This document shows, piece after piece, positions 55,359-64,000 of a stretch of 64,000 nucleotides of DNA. Position numbers and translations under genes: made by a program. Each line of letters starts with the position of its first letter. The stretch's first letter is position 1. Source of the DNA: Acinetobacter brisouisimilis. Its GTDB lineage: Bacteria; Pseudomonadota; Gammaproteobacteria; Pseudomonadales; Moraxellaceae. The notes beneath the pieces were generated by a model. The model had not been told where the DNA came from. It did not search any database and was given only the letters and a program-made list of their open reading frames with translations. Where the stretch lies: NCBI RefSeq assembly GCF_000368265.1, contig NZ_KB851219.1, positions 325,920 to 389,919 of the forward strand. The letters are read 5' to 3'.

Positions 55359-58115
55359 ATGTTAATACGCCTGAAACAACTAACTTGGTCCTTGTGTTTG
55401 ATTGGGGTGAGCACGGCAACATTTGCCCAGACTGTTTTGGTGAGAAGTCAGCATCAGATTAATGAGTACCAACTAGATAATGGCTTACGGATAATCCTGG
55501 CCCCAAATAATAGTGAAAATAAGGTGTTTATGAACACCGTTTATTTGACAGGTTCTTTGAACGACCCACAGGGTAAGGGCGGGTTAGCACATTTGTTGGA
55601 ACATCTGGCATTTAAAGGTACACAAGATGTGCAAGGTGAAGAATTTCAGCGCAGACTCGATCAGTACACCTTAGCCACCAATGCCAGTACGGATTACTAT
55701 TCAACCAAATATACCAATATTATTCGCCCTGACCAAAAAGCGATTGATCAAGTGCTTTATCTTGAAGCACAGCGTATGGATAAACTGGTTTTACAGCAAA
55801 AATTTGTACCTTCAGAAATTGAAACTGTACGTCGTGAACGTGAGTTACGTCTTGATCAGCCTTTTGCAGTGTTAATGGATCAGATGTTTAAAGCAGCTTA
55901 TGGCAATCGTGATTTGGGGCGTTTGCCGATTGGTGATCTGAATGAGCTGAAGTCGATTCAGATGAAGGAGCTCAATCAATTTTATCGTAAATGGTACGCT
56001 CCCAATAATGCGGTGATGGTAGTTACAGGTAAGTTTGATCAGGCACAGGTATTGCAGCATATTGAGCAAAACTTTGGCAAAATTCAGGCACATGCTGTAC
56101 CTGCCATGGCTAAAGTACCTTTACTGGATGCCAGTAAAATTCAGCAGCGTCAGTTGAGCGTACAAAAGGGCAGTGATCTGGCTAAAGTCAATATGTATCT
56201 GAATAGTCGCGATTTGAAAATTCAACCTGTGCTTGCTGTCGCGCCATATTTGTATACCTTGCAACCGAGCGGGCAATTGTATAAAGCCATGGTAGAAACA
56301 GGTATGACCACGACAGTACAATCGACCACATGGCTTGATCAGGATTTTAATGTGGTATTTATGGGAGCGATGTATGCGCCAACCCAAGATGCTCAACAAA
56401 TTTCCAAAAACTTGGCACAGAATATTGAAACTCCAGCACATTTTAATGATGCTGATTTGAACCGCGTTAAAAGTGTATTTAAAAATCAGGCTGACAGTAT
56501 TGCAACCAATGCAGTCGCGCTGGGTAATCGTCTGAGCGACTATGCGGTGTCTTCACATGGACATTGGGAACAATATTTTAATGATGTGCAGGCAGTTCAA
56601 AATCTGTCAACTCAACAGGTCAATCAGAGCTTGAATACATTTTTTCAACCTCAACATCGTATTTCTGGTGATATCCAGCCAACACCTGATTCACAAAAAA
56701 AAGCGATGCAGCTTCAGCCATCACAACCGAAAAAACCGTTGCAGACCGCTCAAAGTGCTGACCCAGAACCTGTTAAAAATATCCAGCAGTATCAACAAGA
56801 AATCCAGGATTATCTGACACGCTCCAAACAGCACTTACAAACCACTGAACAGCAGATTCAGCGTGGCAAGCTCAAGAATGGTTTGCGCTATGCCTTATTT
56901 TCAGTGCCTACGCATGACAACAAAGTCTATGCCACTATTAGTCTGAACTTTGGTACAGAAAAATCTTTATGGAACAAAGGGCAAATACTGGATTTAACCG
57001 CTTATTTGTTGTTGCGTGGTTCAGATCAGCAAACTTTACAGCAGGTGATGGATCAATCGATTGCTGCCGATGGGCAGGCAACTGCAGTAAGTCAAGACAA
57101 TGGAATGCTGATTCAGATTCAAGCCAATAAACAGCACTTTGCCGATTATTTTCAATATATTGTTGGCATTATGCAGCACCCGAGTTTTGAGCAAAGCCAG
57201 TTTGATCTGATCAAGTCGCAAAGTCTGGCTAGCCTGAACAGACCTTATACTGAACCTGAAACTGTAGCGGCTTTAACCATGTCTCGATTAGTGGAACAGT
57301 ATTCGGCAGGTGATTTGCGTTACCACTTTGAGCCTGAGCAGGTTAAACAACAACTTCAAGCCGTAACGCAGCCTCAGGTTCAACAACTGTATCGGCAGTT
57401 TATGGGGTTTAACCATGCTGAATTGGCAATGACAGGAGAATTCAATACTCAGCAAATGCATGACTTGATTACCCGCCAGTTTGCGACATGGTCATCGAAA
57501 CAAAGCTATCAGCGCTTATCATCTAAATACAAAAGTTATCCTGCAACCCAAGTTCATGCGTTAGCAGAGCAGCGTGAATTTGGCAATTATCAGGGTTTAC
57601 TGGTATTGCCTGTGGGAATAGACGATGCTGATGCGCCTGCTTTGCAAGTCTTGAGTTATATTTTAGGCGACTCGCAGCTTTCATCGCGTTTAGGGCAAGC
57701 ACTGCGCGAAAAAAATCATTTAGTTTATGGTTTTTCGAGTGATTTAAATCTGGATTTACATGATTCGGTAGGTGTTCTGACCATTCAGGCAAATTACACG
57801 GCAAATAAAGCGGCACAAACCTCGCAAGCTGTGCATCACGTATTGCAGGACTTGATTCAAAACGGCATTACGCCACAGGAGCTTGCTGCGGCAAAAGCCA
57901 ATATTTTAAAACAGCGTGTCACTAGCCTTGAGGATAGCCGAATTATTCATCAAATGCTTAACAGTCAGCTTGAACGTGGTAAAATCATGCTGAGTCGTGA
58001 ACAGCGTGATCAGGCGATTGCACAGCTCAGAAAAGCTGATGTTGATAGCGTGATTAAAAAATATATCCAGCCTGATCATTATGTTGAAGTCATGGCGGAT
58101 CAATATGGTCAGTAA
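55359..58115 (+). CDS. M16-family (pitrilysin-like) zinc peptidase
   Basis: 918 residues, exported (signal MLIRLKQLTWSLCLIGVSTATFA, cleaved near FAQ). Two M16 halves: the first (about 35-450) has the inverted zinc motif HLLEH at 78-82, with the downstream Glu in EIETVRRERELRLD (153-166); the second (about 505-918) has no HxxEH and is the usual inactive half. A Gln/Pro-rich linker joins them. It probably degrades peptides in the periplasm. Single gene. Confidence 0.92.
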   Translation: MLIRLKQLTWSLCLIGVSTATFAQTVLVRSQHQINEYQLDNGLRIILAPNNSENKVFMNTVYLTGSLNDPQGKGGLAHLLEHLAFKGTQDVQGEEFQRRLDQYTLATNASTDYYSTKYTNIIRPDQKAIDQVLYLEAQRMDKLVLQQKFVPSEIETVRRERELRLDQPFAVLMDQMFKAAYGNRDLGRLPIGDLNELKSIQMKELNQFYRKWYAPNNAVMVVTGKFDQAQVLQHIEQNFGKIQAHAVPAMAKVPLLDASKIQQRQLSVQKGSDLAKVNMYLNSRDLKIQPVLAVAPYLYTLQPSGQLYKAMVETGMTTTVQSTTWLDQDFNVVFMGAMYAPTQDAQQISKNLAQNIETPAHFNDADLNRVKSVFKNQADSIATNAVALGNRLSDYAVSSHGHWEQYFNDVQAVQNLSTQQVNQSLNTFFQPQHRISGDIQPTPDSQKKAMQLQPSQPKKPLQTAQSADPEPVKNIQQYQQEIQDYLTRSKQHLQTTEQQIQRGKLKNGLRYALFSVPTHDNKVYATISLNFGTEKSLWNKGQILDLTAYLLLRGSDQQTLQQVMDQSIAADGQATAVSQDNGMLIQIQANKQHFADYFQYIVGIMQHPSFEQSQFDLIKSQSLASLNRPYTEPETVAALTMSRLVEQYSAGDLRYHFEPEQVKQQLQAVTQPQVQQLYRQFMGFNHAELAMTGEFNTQQMHDLITRQFATWSSKQSYQRLSSKYKSYPATQVHALAEQREFGNYQGLLVLPVGIDDADAPALQVLSYILGDSQLSSRLGQALREKNHLVYGFSSDLNLDLHDSVGVLTIQANYTANKAAQTSQAVHHVLQDLIQNGITPQELAAAKANILKQRVTSLEDSRIIHQMLNSQLERGKIMLSREQRDQAIAQLRKADVDSVIKKYIQPDHYVEVMADQYGQ

Positions 58116-58171
58116 CAAACTGACTTAAAAGTAGCGGCATTGAGCAAATAAAAAAAGCGGTATATTTCGAT

Positions 58172-58203
58172 AAAAAAAGAGCTTGAATTCAAGCTCTTTT
58201 TTT
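58172..58203. terminator. Bidirectional terminator, perfect 32-base palindrome
   Basis: Half-site is seven A followed by GAGCTTGAA. It lies between the convergent M16 and DUF3144 genes with T runs on both strands. Confidence 0.93.
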
Positions 58204-58222
58204 GAGTTTCAAACAGGGGTAA

Positions 58223-58618
58223 TTAGTGATCGTGTTCATGATCATGTTTATGTGCATGAAAATCTTCATTTTTACGAAAACGTAGATAATTCTCAAACTG
58301 CTCACAATACTCATCATAATTGTCATCAAGCATCATTTGAAACTGCTGCATCAAGTAAGACATAACTTGATCTTTGGCATCACGCATTTCATTGCCATCT
58401 TTAAAATTGTTGGCAGCAACCCATGTATTAAAACGAGCAGTTGCAAAAAGCATCGCTGCGCTTACTTGTCCGCGTAACTCGGCAGGTTTAGGCTTTTGAC
58501 CTTTTTCAGGGCGACAAAAATCGTTTGCCAGTTTGATAAATTCATCGGTACGCTCGAAAAAGACCGCATTCTGTGCTTCTTCTTCAGTAATATCCGTCGC
58601 TTGAATTTTTTGGGTCAT
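58223..58618 (-). CDS. DUF3144-family protein with a His-rich tail
   Basis: 131 residues from ATG 58618 (MTQKIQATDI). The core FFERTDEFIKLANDF, VSAAMLFATARFNTWVAA and QQFQMMLDDNYDEYCEQFENYL resembles DUF3144, a small proteobacterial family with no known function. The last 12 residues (HAHKHDHEHDH) are rich in His and Asp and could bind a metal. Single gene, convergent with the M16 peptidase. Confidence 0.72.
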   Translation of the reverse strand: MTQKIQATDITEEEAQNAVFFERTDEFIKLANDFCRPEKGQKPKPAELRGQVSAAMLFATARFNTWVAANNFKDGNEMRDAKDQVMSYLMQQFQMMLDDNYDEYCEQFENYLRFRKNEDFHAHKHDHEHDH

Positions 58619-58725
58619 AGGGAAGTTCCAACACAAAAATGACAGCCCCTATTATAGGCAAAGCCTTGCAGAAACTAAACAGTTGGCTTAATCTTTAAAT
58701 AGCCTAAGCATGATGAGCCGAATGT

Positions 58726-59358
58726 ATGCAAGATTCAATTGCGATACAAAATCTAAAACAAGATATTCAACTTCTGCGTCAGCAAATCTGGCCGCCTGAA
58801 CATCTGGAACATGTCGAAGGTTTACCGATTTATTATGCATCGCAAGCCGAAGCAGAGCATTATTTTAGCCAATGGCGTGAGTTAACTGAACGGGCACAGC
58901 AGTTGTGCCAACCATTTTTACAAGATGAAGTGATTGATGCGATTCATTTGCCAAGCCATCTAAATTTACCGTTATTTTTCTTTCATGTAGACCGAATTCG
59001 AATTAATAAAACTCGCGCTAAAGAGTCCAAAACTTTTCGGGGCATACTTAGTCTGGTAGAAAAATGTGGGCAGTTTGACCCTGAACAGATGCTGGCAATG
59101 AAAACATGGCTGGAAAGTGATGACACCGCAGCTTTGGTTGCACACCGCGAATTTATTGATTTGAGAACTTATGTTTTTCAGCATGGGCAAAGTGAATATA
59201 CCCGCACGCGTTTTTACAACAATGGCATTGTTCTGGGTGGGGGAAAGCATTTTAAAGTGCTTGATGCGCGGGAAAAGCCACGTAAGCAGCGCAGTGATAG
59301 CTATAGCGACCCGCTTGCCGATAATGGTGTCTGGAAAGTATTTGGGAAGTATCGTTAA
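58726..59358 (+). CDS. Conserved protein of unknown function
   Basis: 210 residues, no signal peptide, no membrane segment; many aromatic and charged residues. I do not recognise a domain. The N-terminal helix (IAIQNLKQDIQLLRQQIWPPEHLEHVEGLP) is coiled-coil-like and the C-terminus is Gly/Lys-rich (GGGKHFKVLDAREKPRKQR). It is divergent from the DUF3144 gene, with 107 bases between the two starts, and convergent with the CYTH/CHAD gene. Confidence 0.75.
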   Translation: MQDSIAIQNLKQDIQLLRQQIWPPEHLEHVEGLPIYYASQAEAEHYFSQWRELTERAQQLCQPFLQDEVIDAIHLPSHLNLPLFFFHVDRIRINKTRAKESKTFRGILSLVEKCGQFDPEQMLAMKTWLESDDTAALVAHREFIDLRTYVFQHGQSEYTRTRFYNNGIVLGGGKHFKVLDAREKPRKQRSDSYSDPLADNGVWKVFGKYR

Positions 59359-59360
59359 AC

Positions 59361-59397
59361 AAAAAAGCTATGCTGTTCAAATTTAAACAGCATAGCC
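59361..59397 (-). terminator. Terminator of the CYTH/CHAD gene
   Basis: GCTATGCTGTT / AACAGCATAGC stem. A T run follows on the minus strand only. Confidence 0.78.
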
Positions 59398-59417
59398 TGT
59401 TACTCAAATATGTGGTT

Positions 59418-60842
59418 TTAAACGTCTAGTTTTTTTAACAGTTTTTTGATGGTTATTTCTAAATGTGCCTGTTGTGAAGGAATTTGATTGGCGAGCCAAC
59501 CTAACACAAAATATTGCTGCTCTGCTGAAACCAGATATTTATAAGCATGTTGCTGAGCAACCCAGATATCTAGACTTTCATTGAGTTCAGGCTGTAGTTC
59601 TACATAAAGTGCCAAGTGTTTTTTGATGGTAAATGGTGTACAGAGCGCCAGAGCATCACCCCAACACTGGATATGGCTCAAGACTTGACATTTTTCAGCG
59701 ACATCGAGTTGTGCAAAGTTTGCAAAATCCGCAGTAAATTGTTCAATCTGCTGTTTAAATTGTTTTTTAATGCTGCTTTTGATTTTGCGAGGTGGCTCAG
59801 CATCAGCATCGTTTAAGCTGAATGCCAGTAGTTCCAAGATCAATAATGTACAACCCGTTTGCGTAAATACATGATTGGCATGATGTAATTCTAAATCGGC
59901 AGTCTCGGCATGTTCAGCATGTAACAATATTGCAGGGTAAAGTGTTGTTGCCAAATATGCTTGATGAGTGGTCTTTAATAAGTGCTGTAACTGTGTAACA
60001 TGTTGAATCAGCGCGGCTGGAGCAAAATCCTGAAATAATTGCAAGCTGCTGGCGAGTTGGCGCAGTGCCAAATAAGCCTGATAATAATGAGCCGGTTCAG
60101 CAATCTGATCTGCAATTGCAGCAAAGTTAGGTAAAGCATGACGTAATGCAGCTGCAATCAGCTGTTTTAAAATAAAATCTGGCTGAGCTTTCTTGTCATA
60201 TTTTGTAGGTGAAGCAACCGTTGCTGGGCTGACTTGTAGTTTTTGAGCCAATAAATTGCCACGTTCAGCTTTACTGCGAACATCGAGCCAAATGTGATAC
60301 TTCTTAACCCATTGTTGTGTAAGCTGAATCAGGTCGGAAATTTGTCCTTGCTTGAGTTCAAACTCAACTTCATAAATTTCACGTTGTTCGTCAACATTTT
60401 GTACAACGCCTCGGTCAAGGCAAATTTCAATCTTGGAATTGTTAAATTGCACAACACGATAAGCACGTTGCACAATCGTTTCAAATTTTAAAATTAATCC
60501 ATTAAAATCATCACCCAAGGCATTTTTGAGTAATTTCAATGCCTGTGGTTCTTCTTTATAAACACTGAGATCTAGTTCCGGAGCTAGAGTTGATTCTCCT
60601 AAGTTCACTTCATGTTCGTAACGCTTTAAAGGATTTTCACCTGCGCCTTTGAGGGTCTGAACCCAAAAAATTCCTTCTTTACGAATTCGGATTGCAATCT
60701 GCTTTGCTGCTAGTTTTGAGTCAGCAGTGTCAAAATAACGCGCATGTAACTCAATATGCTGAGTGGTTTTTGTGTCAAAAGCCTTAACGATTGCAGCACG
60801 TTTCTGCTCAGGAATTTGTAGTTTTAATTCAATTTCATGCAT
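59418..60842 (-). CDS. CYTH-CHAD domain protein (inorganic triphosphatase-like)
   Basis: 474 residues. The N-terminal CYTH domain (about 1-200) opens with HEIELKLQIPEQ, the ExExK signature of the tunnel fold, and has RYFDTADSKLAAKQIAIRIRKEG (in order YFDTAD, IAIRIRKEG) and YEVEFELKQG. E. coli YgiF of this type hydrolyses inorganic triphosphate. The C-terminal part is a CHAD-like helical region, but the usual His and Arg residues are mostly missing (ALRQLASSLQLFQ where active forms have HxxRVxxRRLR). Single gene. Confidence 0.85.
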   Translation of the reverse strand: MHEIELKLQIPEQKRAAIVKAFDTKTTQHIELHARYFDTADSKLAAKQIAIRIRKEGIFWVQTLKGAGENPLKRYEHEVNLGESTLAPELDLSVYKEEPQALKLLKNALGDDFNGLILKFETIVQRAYRVVQFNNSKIEICLDRGVVQNVDEQREIYEVEFELKQGQISDLIQLTQQWVKKYHIWLDVRSKAERGNLLAQKLQVSPATVASPTKYDKKAQPDFILKQLIAAALRHALPNFAAIADQIAEPAHYYQAYLALRQLASSLQLFQDFAPAALIQHVTQLQHLLKTTHQAYLATTLYPAILLHAEHAETADLELHHANHVFTQTGCTLLILELLAFSLNDADAEPPRKIKSSIKKQFKQQIEQFTADFANFAQLDVAEKCQVLSHIQCWGDALALCTPFTIKKHLALYVELQPELNESLDIWVAQQHAYKYLVSAEQQYFVLGWLANQIPSQQAHLEITIKKLLKKLDV

Positions 60843-61262
60843 GAGCTAAGCCCTATGAGTTCTTTTGAAGATAATGTCACTATAGACCGAGATGCTTCAG
60901 TTGAACATTTAAAAAATCAGATTTGCACTAATTTTTTTATGCTTCTTTCAACTCGTTTGTAATAAGCTTATCCTTAAATCATAAGACTAATTTTAATTTT
61001 ATATATTTTTTAAGTACTTACATGGTTTTTTAAGGGTTTAAAAGATAAACATTTAAAAGAATCGCGACTGATGAGTATTCTTTTATAAGTAATTGATAAT
61101 ATATGTTTTTTTTAAATTAAAATGATTTTTAGATTTATTGGAAAATAAATATTGACTTTATCGTATTGCTATTTAAAGTAATTATTCTAATATTAAAAAC
61201 AAATGATGAAGGCTTGGAAGCCTCGTGATCGCTGTTTAACCATGATGATGGAATCTTAATTT

Positions 61263-62018
61263 ATGAAAAAATTGACTAAAGCACTCATTCCAGCTGCTTT
61301 ATTTGCAGTCAGCTTTGCAACGCATGCTGAGACTTCAGAGGGCAAGGTCTTGGCTGTTTCTGCAGGCTGGGCACATATTATGCCGCAAGGGACTAAACAA
61401 GGCGTGTCTACTCAAGTGGGGAGCACAGGCCCATATTTACCATTTACACCCTCTGCTGGTTTTGAATTGAAAGATTCTGATACTGCTGAGTTTAAATTTG
61501 ATTATTTAGTAGATGATAATGTTAGTTTGGGGTTAATTGTAGGCGTGCCACCAACCTTTGATATTAAAGGTAAAGGACAATTATTAGGTGGGGCGTTAAA
61601 TCTAGATAAATTTAGTAAAGTGGGCGACGTTAAAGTTTATAGCCCAGTTGTAACAGGTAAATATACTTTTGGTGCAGTAAACAATAAATTGCGCCCATAT
61701 GTTGGTGCAGGTCTTATGTATGCGCACTTTAGTAACTTTAAATTAGACTCTGCAGTAGTTTCTGATACTGCGTCAAAAGGTATAAGTATCCGTAACGTAA
61801 AAATTGATGATGCTGTAGCTCCTGTTGCTTTTATTGGTGCAGATTACAATATTACGAAAAACTGGTTTGCAACAGCTTCTGTGAGCTATGTTCATCTAAG
61901 TACTAATGCCAAACTTGATGTCGCTAATAATGTAACAGGGGCTACATTGGTTACAGGTCGCAGTAAAATCGAAATCAATCCAATCGTGACTTACCTTGGT
62001 GTTGGTTACCGTTTCTAA
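61263..62018 (+). CDS. ompW: OmpW-family outer-membrane protein
   Basis: Eight-stranded beta-barrel of 251 residues. Signal peptide to THA (about 22). The OmpW features are EGKVLAVSAGWAHIMPQG, DDNVSLGLIVGVPPTFDIKGKG (in order), LRPYVGAGLMYAHFSNF and the C-terminal Phe (YLGVGYRF). Such channels admit small hydrophobic molecules. The 420-base AT-rich gap before it contains no clear promoter pair; a short frame there (60855-60962) lacks support. Confidence 0.92.
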   Translation: MKKLTKALIPAALFAVSFATHAETSEGKVLAVSAGWAHIMPQGTKQGVSTQVGSTGPYLPFTPSAGFELKDSDTAEFKFDYLVDDNVSLGLIVGVPPTFDIKGKGQLLGGALNLDKFSKVGDVKVYSPVVTGKYTFGAVNNKLRPYVGAGLMYAHFSNFKLDSAVVSDTASKGISIRNVKIDDAVAPVAFIGADYNITKNWFATASVSYVHLSTNAKLDVANNVTGATLVTGRSKIEINPIVTYLGVGYRF

Positions 62019-62040
62019 AATCTAATATGATTTAGACAAT

Positions 62041-62070
62041 AAACCGAGAAGTTAACTTCTCGGTTTTTTA
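62041..62070 (+). terminator. Terminator of ompW
   Basis: AACCGAGAAGTT / AACTTCTCGGTT stem with T run. Confidence 0.9.
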
Positions 62071-62139
62071 TTGGAAGTTTGAACTTAAGAGATGTGAGCG
62101 TTACACTAAACTCAAATTCGCTTGATATTTAGAGTTTAT

Positions 62140-62751
62140 ATGCGTGGTTTATATCTCATTACTAATGATGACCCTTTAGAAATATTACTTGAAAAATTAG
62201 ACGCTGCGCTGGCGACAGGACAGGTGGCAATTTTGCAATATCGCCGTAAAAAAGTTGCTAGAAGCGATCAGCCTGTTGAGGTTGAGCAGATCAAGCAGCT
62301 TTGTGAAAAATACCAAACGCCTTTTGTGATCAATGATGATTTAAGCCTTGCTGCACAATTTGGCTTGGGTGTGCATCTGGGGCAAACAGACGGTGAAATT
62401 ACCGATGCCAAAGCTCAACTCGCTGAAGGTGCAATTATTGGTCGGACTTGTGCCAATTCACTTGAACTGGCTGAACTCGCTATTGCCCAAGGCGCAACTT
62501 ACGTGGCATTTGGTGCGATTTATGCCACATCGACCAAACCTGAAGCGGGCAATATCGGTCTGGAGACTTTAAAGCAAGCATCCTTGCAGTTTAAAAATGT
62601 GCCGATCTGCGCGATTGGTGGTTTAAGCGTTGAAAATTCTCAGGTCGTGGTCGATTCTGGTGCAGACCTATGCGCGGTTATTAGTGATATATTAGCGCGA
62701 CCAGTCGCTGAAATTCCTGCACGTGTGAATGCATGGGCGAATTTATTTTAA
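62140..62751 (+). CDS. thiE: Thiamine-phosphate synthase
   Basis: Joins the pyrimidine and thiazole moieties of thiamine. 203 residues from ATG 62140 (MRGLYLITND). TIM-barrel motifs: QYRRKKVARSDQ, FVINDDLSLAAQFG, VHLGQTDGE, GRTCANSLE, VAFGAIYATSTKP and ICAIGGLSVENS. The ATG 18 bases upstream is less good. It precedes hemL by 36 bases, a conserved pair. Confidence 0.94.
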   Translation: MRGLYLITNDDPLEILLEKLDAALATGQVAILQYRRKKVARSDQPVEVEQIKQLCEKYQTPFVINDDLSLAAQFGLGVHLGQTDGEITDAKAQLAEGAIIGRTCANSLELAELAIAQGATYVAFGAIYATSTKPEAGNIGLETLKQASLQFKNVPICAIGGLSVENSQVVVDSGADLCAVISDILARPVAEIPARVNAWANLF

Positions 62752-62787
62752 TCATTCCTAAATCATTCAGTCTATTTGAGTAATGCT

Positions 62788-64000
62788 ATGAGCCTTTCTG
62801 CAAAACAACAGCAACTTTTTAAGCAAGCCAGCAAACATATTCCAGGTGGTGTCAATTCACCAGTGCGTGCATTTAATGGTGTTGGTGGAACGCCTGTTTT
62901 TATTGAAAAAGCGCAAGGCGCATATTTATGGGATGTCGATGGTAAACGCTATGTCGACTACATTGGTTCATGGGGGCCAATGATTTTAGGTCATTCACAT
63001 CCAAGTATTGTGAAGGCAGTTCAAGATGCAGCACAAGACGGTTTAAGCTTTGGTGCACCAACTGTACATGAAACCACGTTGGCAGATGTGATCTGCGAAA
63101 TCATGCCGTCGATTGAAATGGTGCGTATGACCAACTCGGGCACAGAAGCGACCATGTCAGCGATCCGTTTGGCACGTGGCTATACGGGGCGTGACAAAAT
63201 CGTGAAATTTGAAGGTTGCTATCATGGGCACTCAGATTCACTGTTGGTAAAAGCAGGTTCAGGCATGCTGACTTTGGGTGAGCCAACCTCTAAGGGCGTA
63301 CCTGCTGATTTTGCTAAACATACAATTACTTTGCCATACAATGACATTGAAGCAGTGAAAGCCTGTTTTGCGAAATTTGGCGGTGAAATTGCAGGGGTGA
63401 TTGTAGAACCTGTTGCAGGTAACATGAATTTGGTGAAACCAGTTGCAGGGTTCTTGGAAACCATTCGCGAAATGTGTGATGAGCACAAATCTGTCTTTAT
63501 CATTGATGAAGTGATGACAGGTTTCCGTGTAGCGCTAGGTGGAGCGCAATCGGTTTATAACGTTAAACCAGATTTAACTACGCTAGGGAAAATTATTGGT
63601 GCAGGTTTGCCTGTGGGTGCATTTGGCGGTAAGCGCGAAATTATGGAATGCATCGCACCACTTGGTGGCGTGTATCAGGCAGGGACATTGTCAGGTAATC
63701 CGCTCGCGATGCGTGCGGGTATTGAAATGTTCAAACATTTGCGTCAAGAAAATTTCTACACTGATTTATCTGCAAAACTGGCGAAATTATTGGCTGGTTT
63801 TCAGCAAGTGGCTGAAGAAACGGGTATTGCACTTAAAACTGAACAAATTGGCGGCATGTTTGGTTTGTACTTTACCGATCAAACTGAAATCACCAGCTTC
63901 GATGATATCTTGAAGTGTGATGTAAATGCCTTTAAACAGTTCTTCCACGGTATGTTGGATCGCGGGATTCATTTTGCACCGTCTGCATTTGAAGCTGGTT
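62788..64000 (+). CDS. hemL: Glutamate-1-semialdehyde 2,1-aminomutase, 3' end beyond the window
   Basis: PLP enzyme that turns the product of HemA into 5-aminolevulinate. ATG 62788 ([20 protein letters not shown]) starts a frame open to the window end, about 404 residues of an expected 430. Family signatures: [57 protein letters not shown] and the PLP-lysine loop [18 protein letters not shown]. Confidence 0.96.
   Translation, partial: MSLSAKQQQLFKQASKHIPGGVNSPVRAFNGVGGTPVFIEKAQGAYLWDVDGKRYVDYIGSWGPMILGHSHPSIVKAVQDAAQDGLSFGAPTVHETTLADVICEIMPSIEMVRMTNSGTEATMSAIRLARGYTGRDKIVKFEGCYHGHSDSLLVKAGSGMLTLGEPTSKGVPADFAKHTITLPYNDIEAVKACFAKFGGEIAGVIVEPVAGNMNLVKPVAGFLETIREMCDEHKSVFIIDEVMTGFRVALGGAQSVYNVKPDLTTLGKIIGAGLPVGAFGGKREIMECIAPLGGVYQAGTLSGNPLAMRAGIEMFKHLRQENFYTDLSAKLAKLLAGFQQVAEETGIALKTEQIGGMFGLYFTDQTEITSFDDILKCDVNAFKQFFHGMLDRGIHFAPSAFEAG

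Noticed and set aside
60855..60962. 35-residue frame in the gap before ompW
   Set aside because: No ribosome-binding site, AT-rich composition and no recognisable similarity; likely chance.

Overview
The window looks like an ordinary chromosomal segment of an Acinetobacter species. It is AT-rich. The gene pairs are typical of Moraxellaceae and other gammaproteobacteria (ispB against rplU-rpmA, TPR gene-lolB-ispE-tRNA-Gln-prs-rplY-pth next to a divergent hemA, bamD divergent from rluD), and the protein sequences fit that genus. The species cannot be fixed from this window. I see no insertion sequence, prophage, integron or CRISPR array, and no stretch that stands out in base composition. Most of the window is housekeeping genes with a few accessory islands.

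Layout. 1-7.4 kb: a partial recombinase-like gene, ispB, rplU-rpmA, lolA, a DUF3298 lipoprotein, serS, cysG and trmL. 7.5-12.1 kb: an HxlR regulator divergent from a flavodoxin-type reductase, a PuuP-like amine importer, and an iron alcohol dehydrogenase with a small partner gene. 12.1-16.3 kb: lipB, ybeD, rpoD and two small conserved proteins. 16.4-21.9 kb: tpm, trhO, a DUF1289 protein, a TetR regulator divergent from an HPP membrane protein, ribB under an FMN riboswitch, panD and pth. 21.9-26.7 kb: rplY, prs, tRNA-Gln, ispE, lolB and a TPR protein, with hemA divergent. 28-34 kb: dnaG, bamD, rluD, pgeF and a second flavodoxin-type reductase.

34.3-41.5 kb is the most distinctive accessory block: seven tightly packed minus-strand genes encoding two SfnB/DszC-like flavin monooxygenases, one LLM monooxygenase (NtaA/SnaA/DszA type), two MetQ-like binding proteins, MetN and MetI. 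Together they look like an uptake-plus-desulfurization operon for an organosulfur compound. 41.8-43.8 kb holds smpB, coaD, a ferredoxin, the RNase P RNA gene and tRNA-Met. 43.9-48.6 kb holds a diguanylate cyclase with duplicated PAS-like sensor domains, a headless DeoR-type regulator, a YdcF protein, a patatin lipoprotein and a thioesterase.

48.8-54.5 kb carries an FKBP isomerase and then pgaB-pgaC-pgaD for the biofilm polysaccharide poly-N-acetylglucosamine. The outer-membrane porin gene pgaA is not in its usual place upstream of pgaB, and an acyltransferase gene follows the cluster. 54.6-64 kb holds pnuC, an M16 peptidase, a DUF3144 protein, an unknown protein, a CYTH/CHAD protein, ompW, thiE and the start of hemL.

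The observations most worth checking are the organosulfur operon and its promoter-overlapping inverted repeat, the pga locus without pgaA, the repeated C-terminal motif on BamD, two near-perfect operator palindromes beside TetR and HxlR regulators, and the DeoR gene that lacks its DNA-binding domain.
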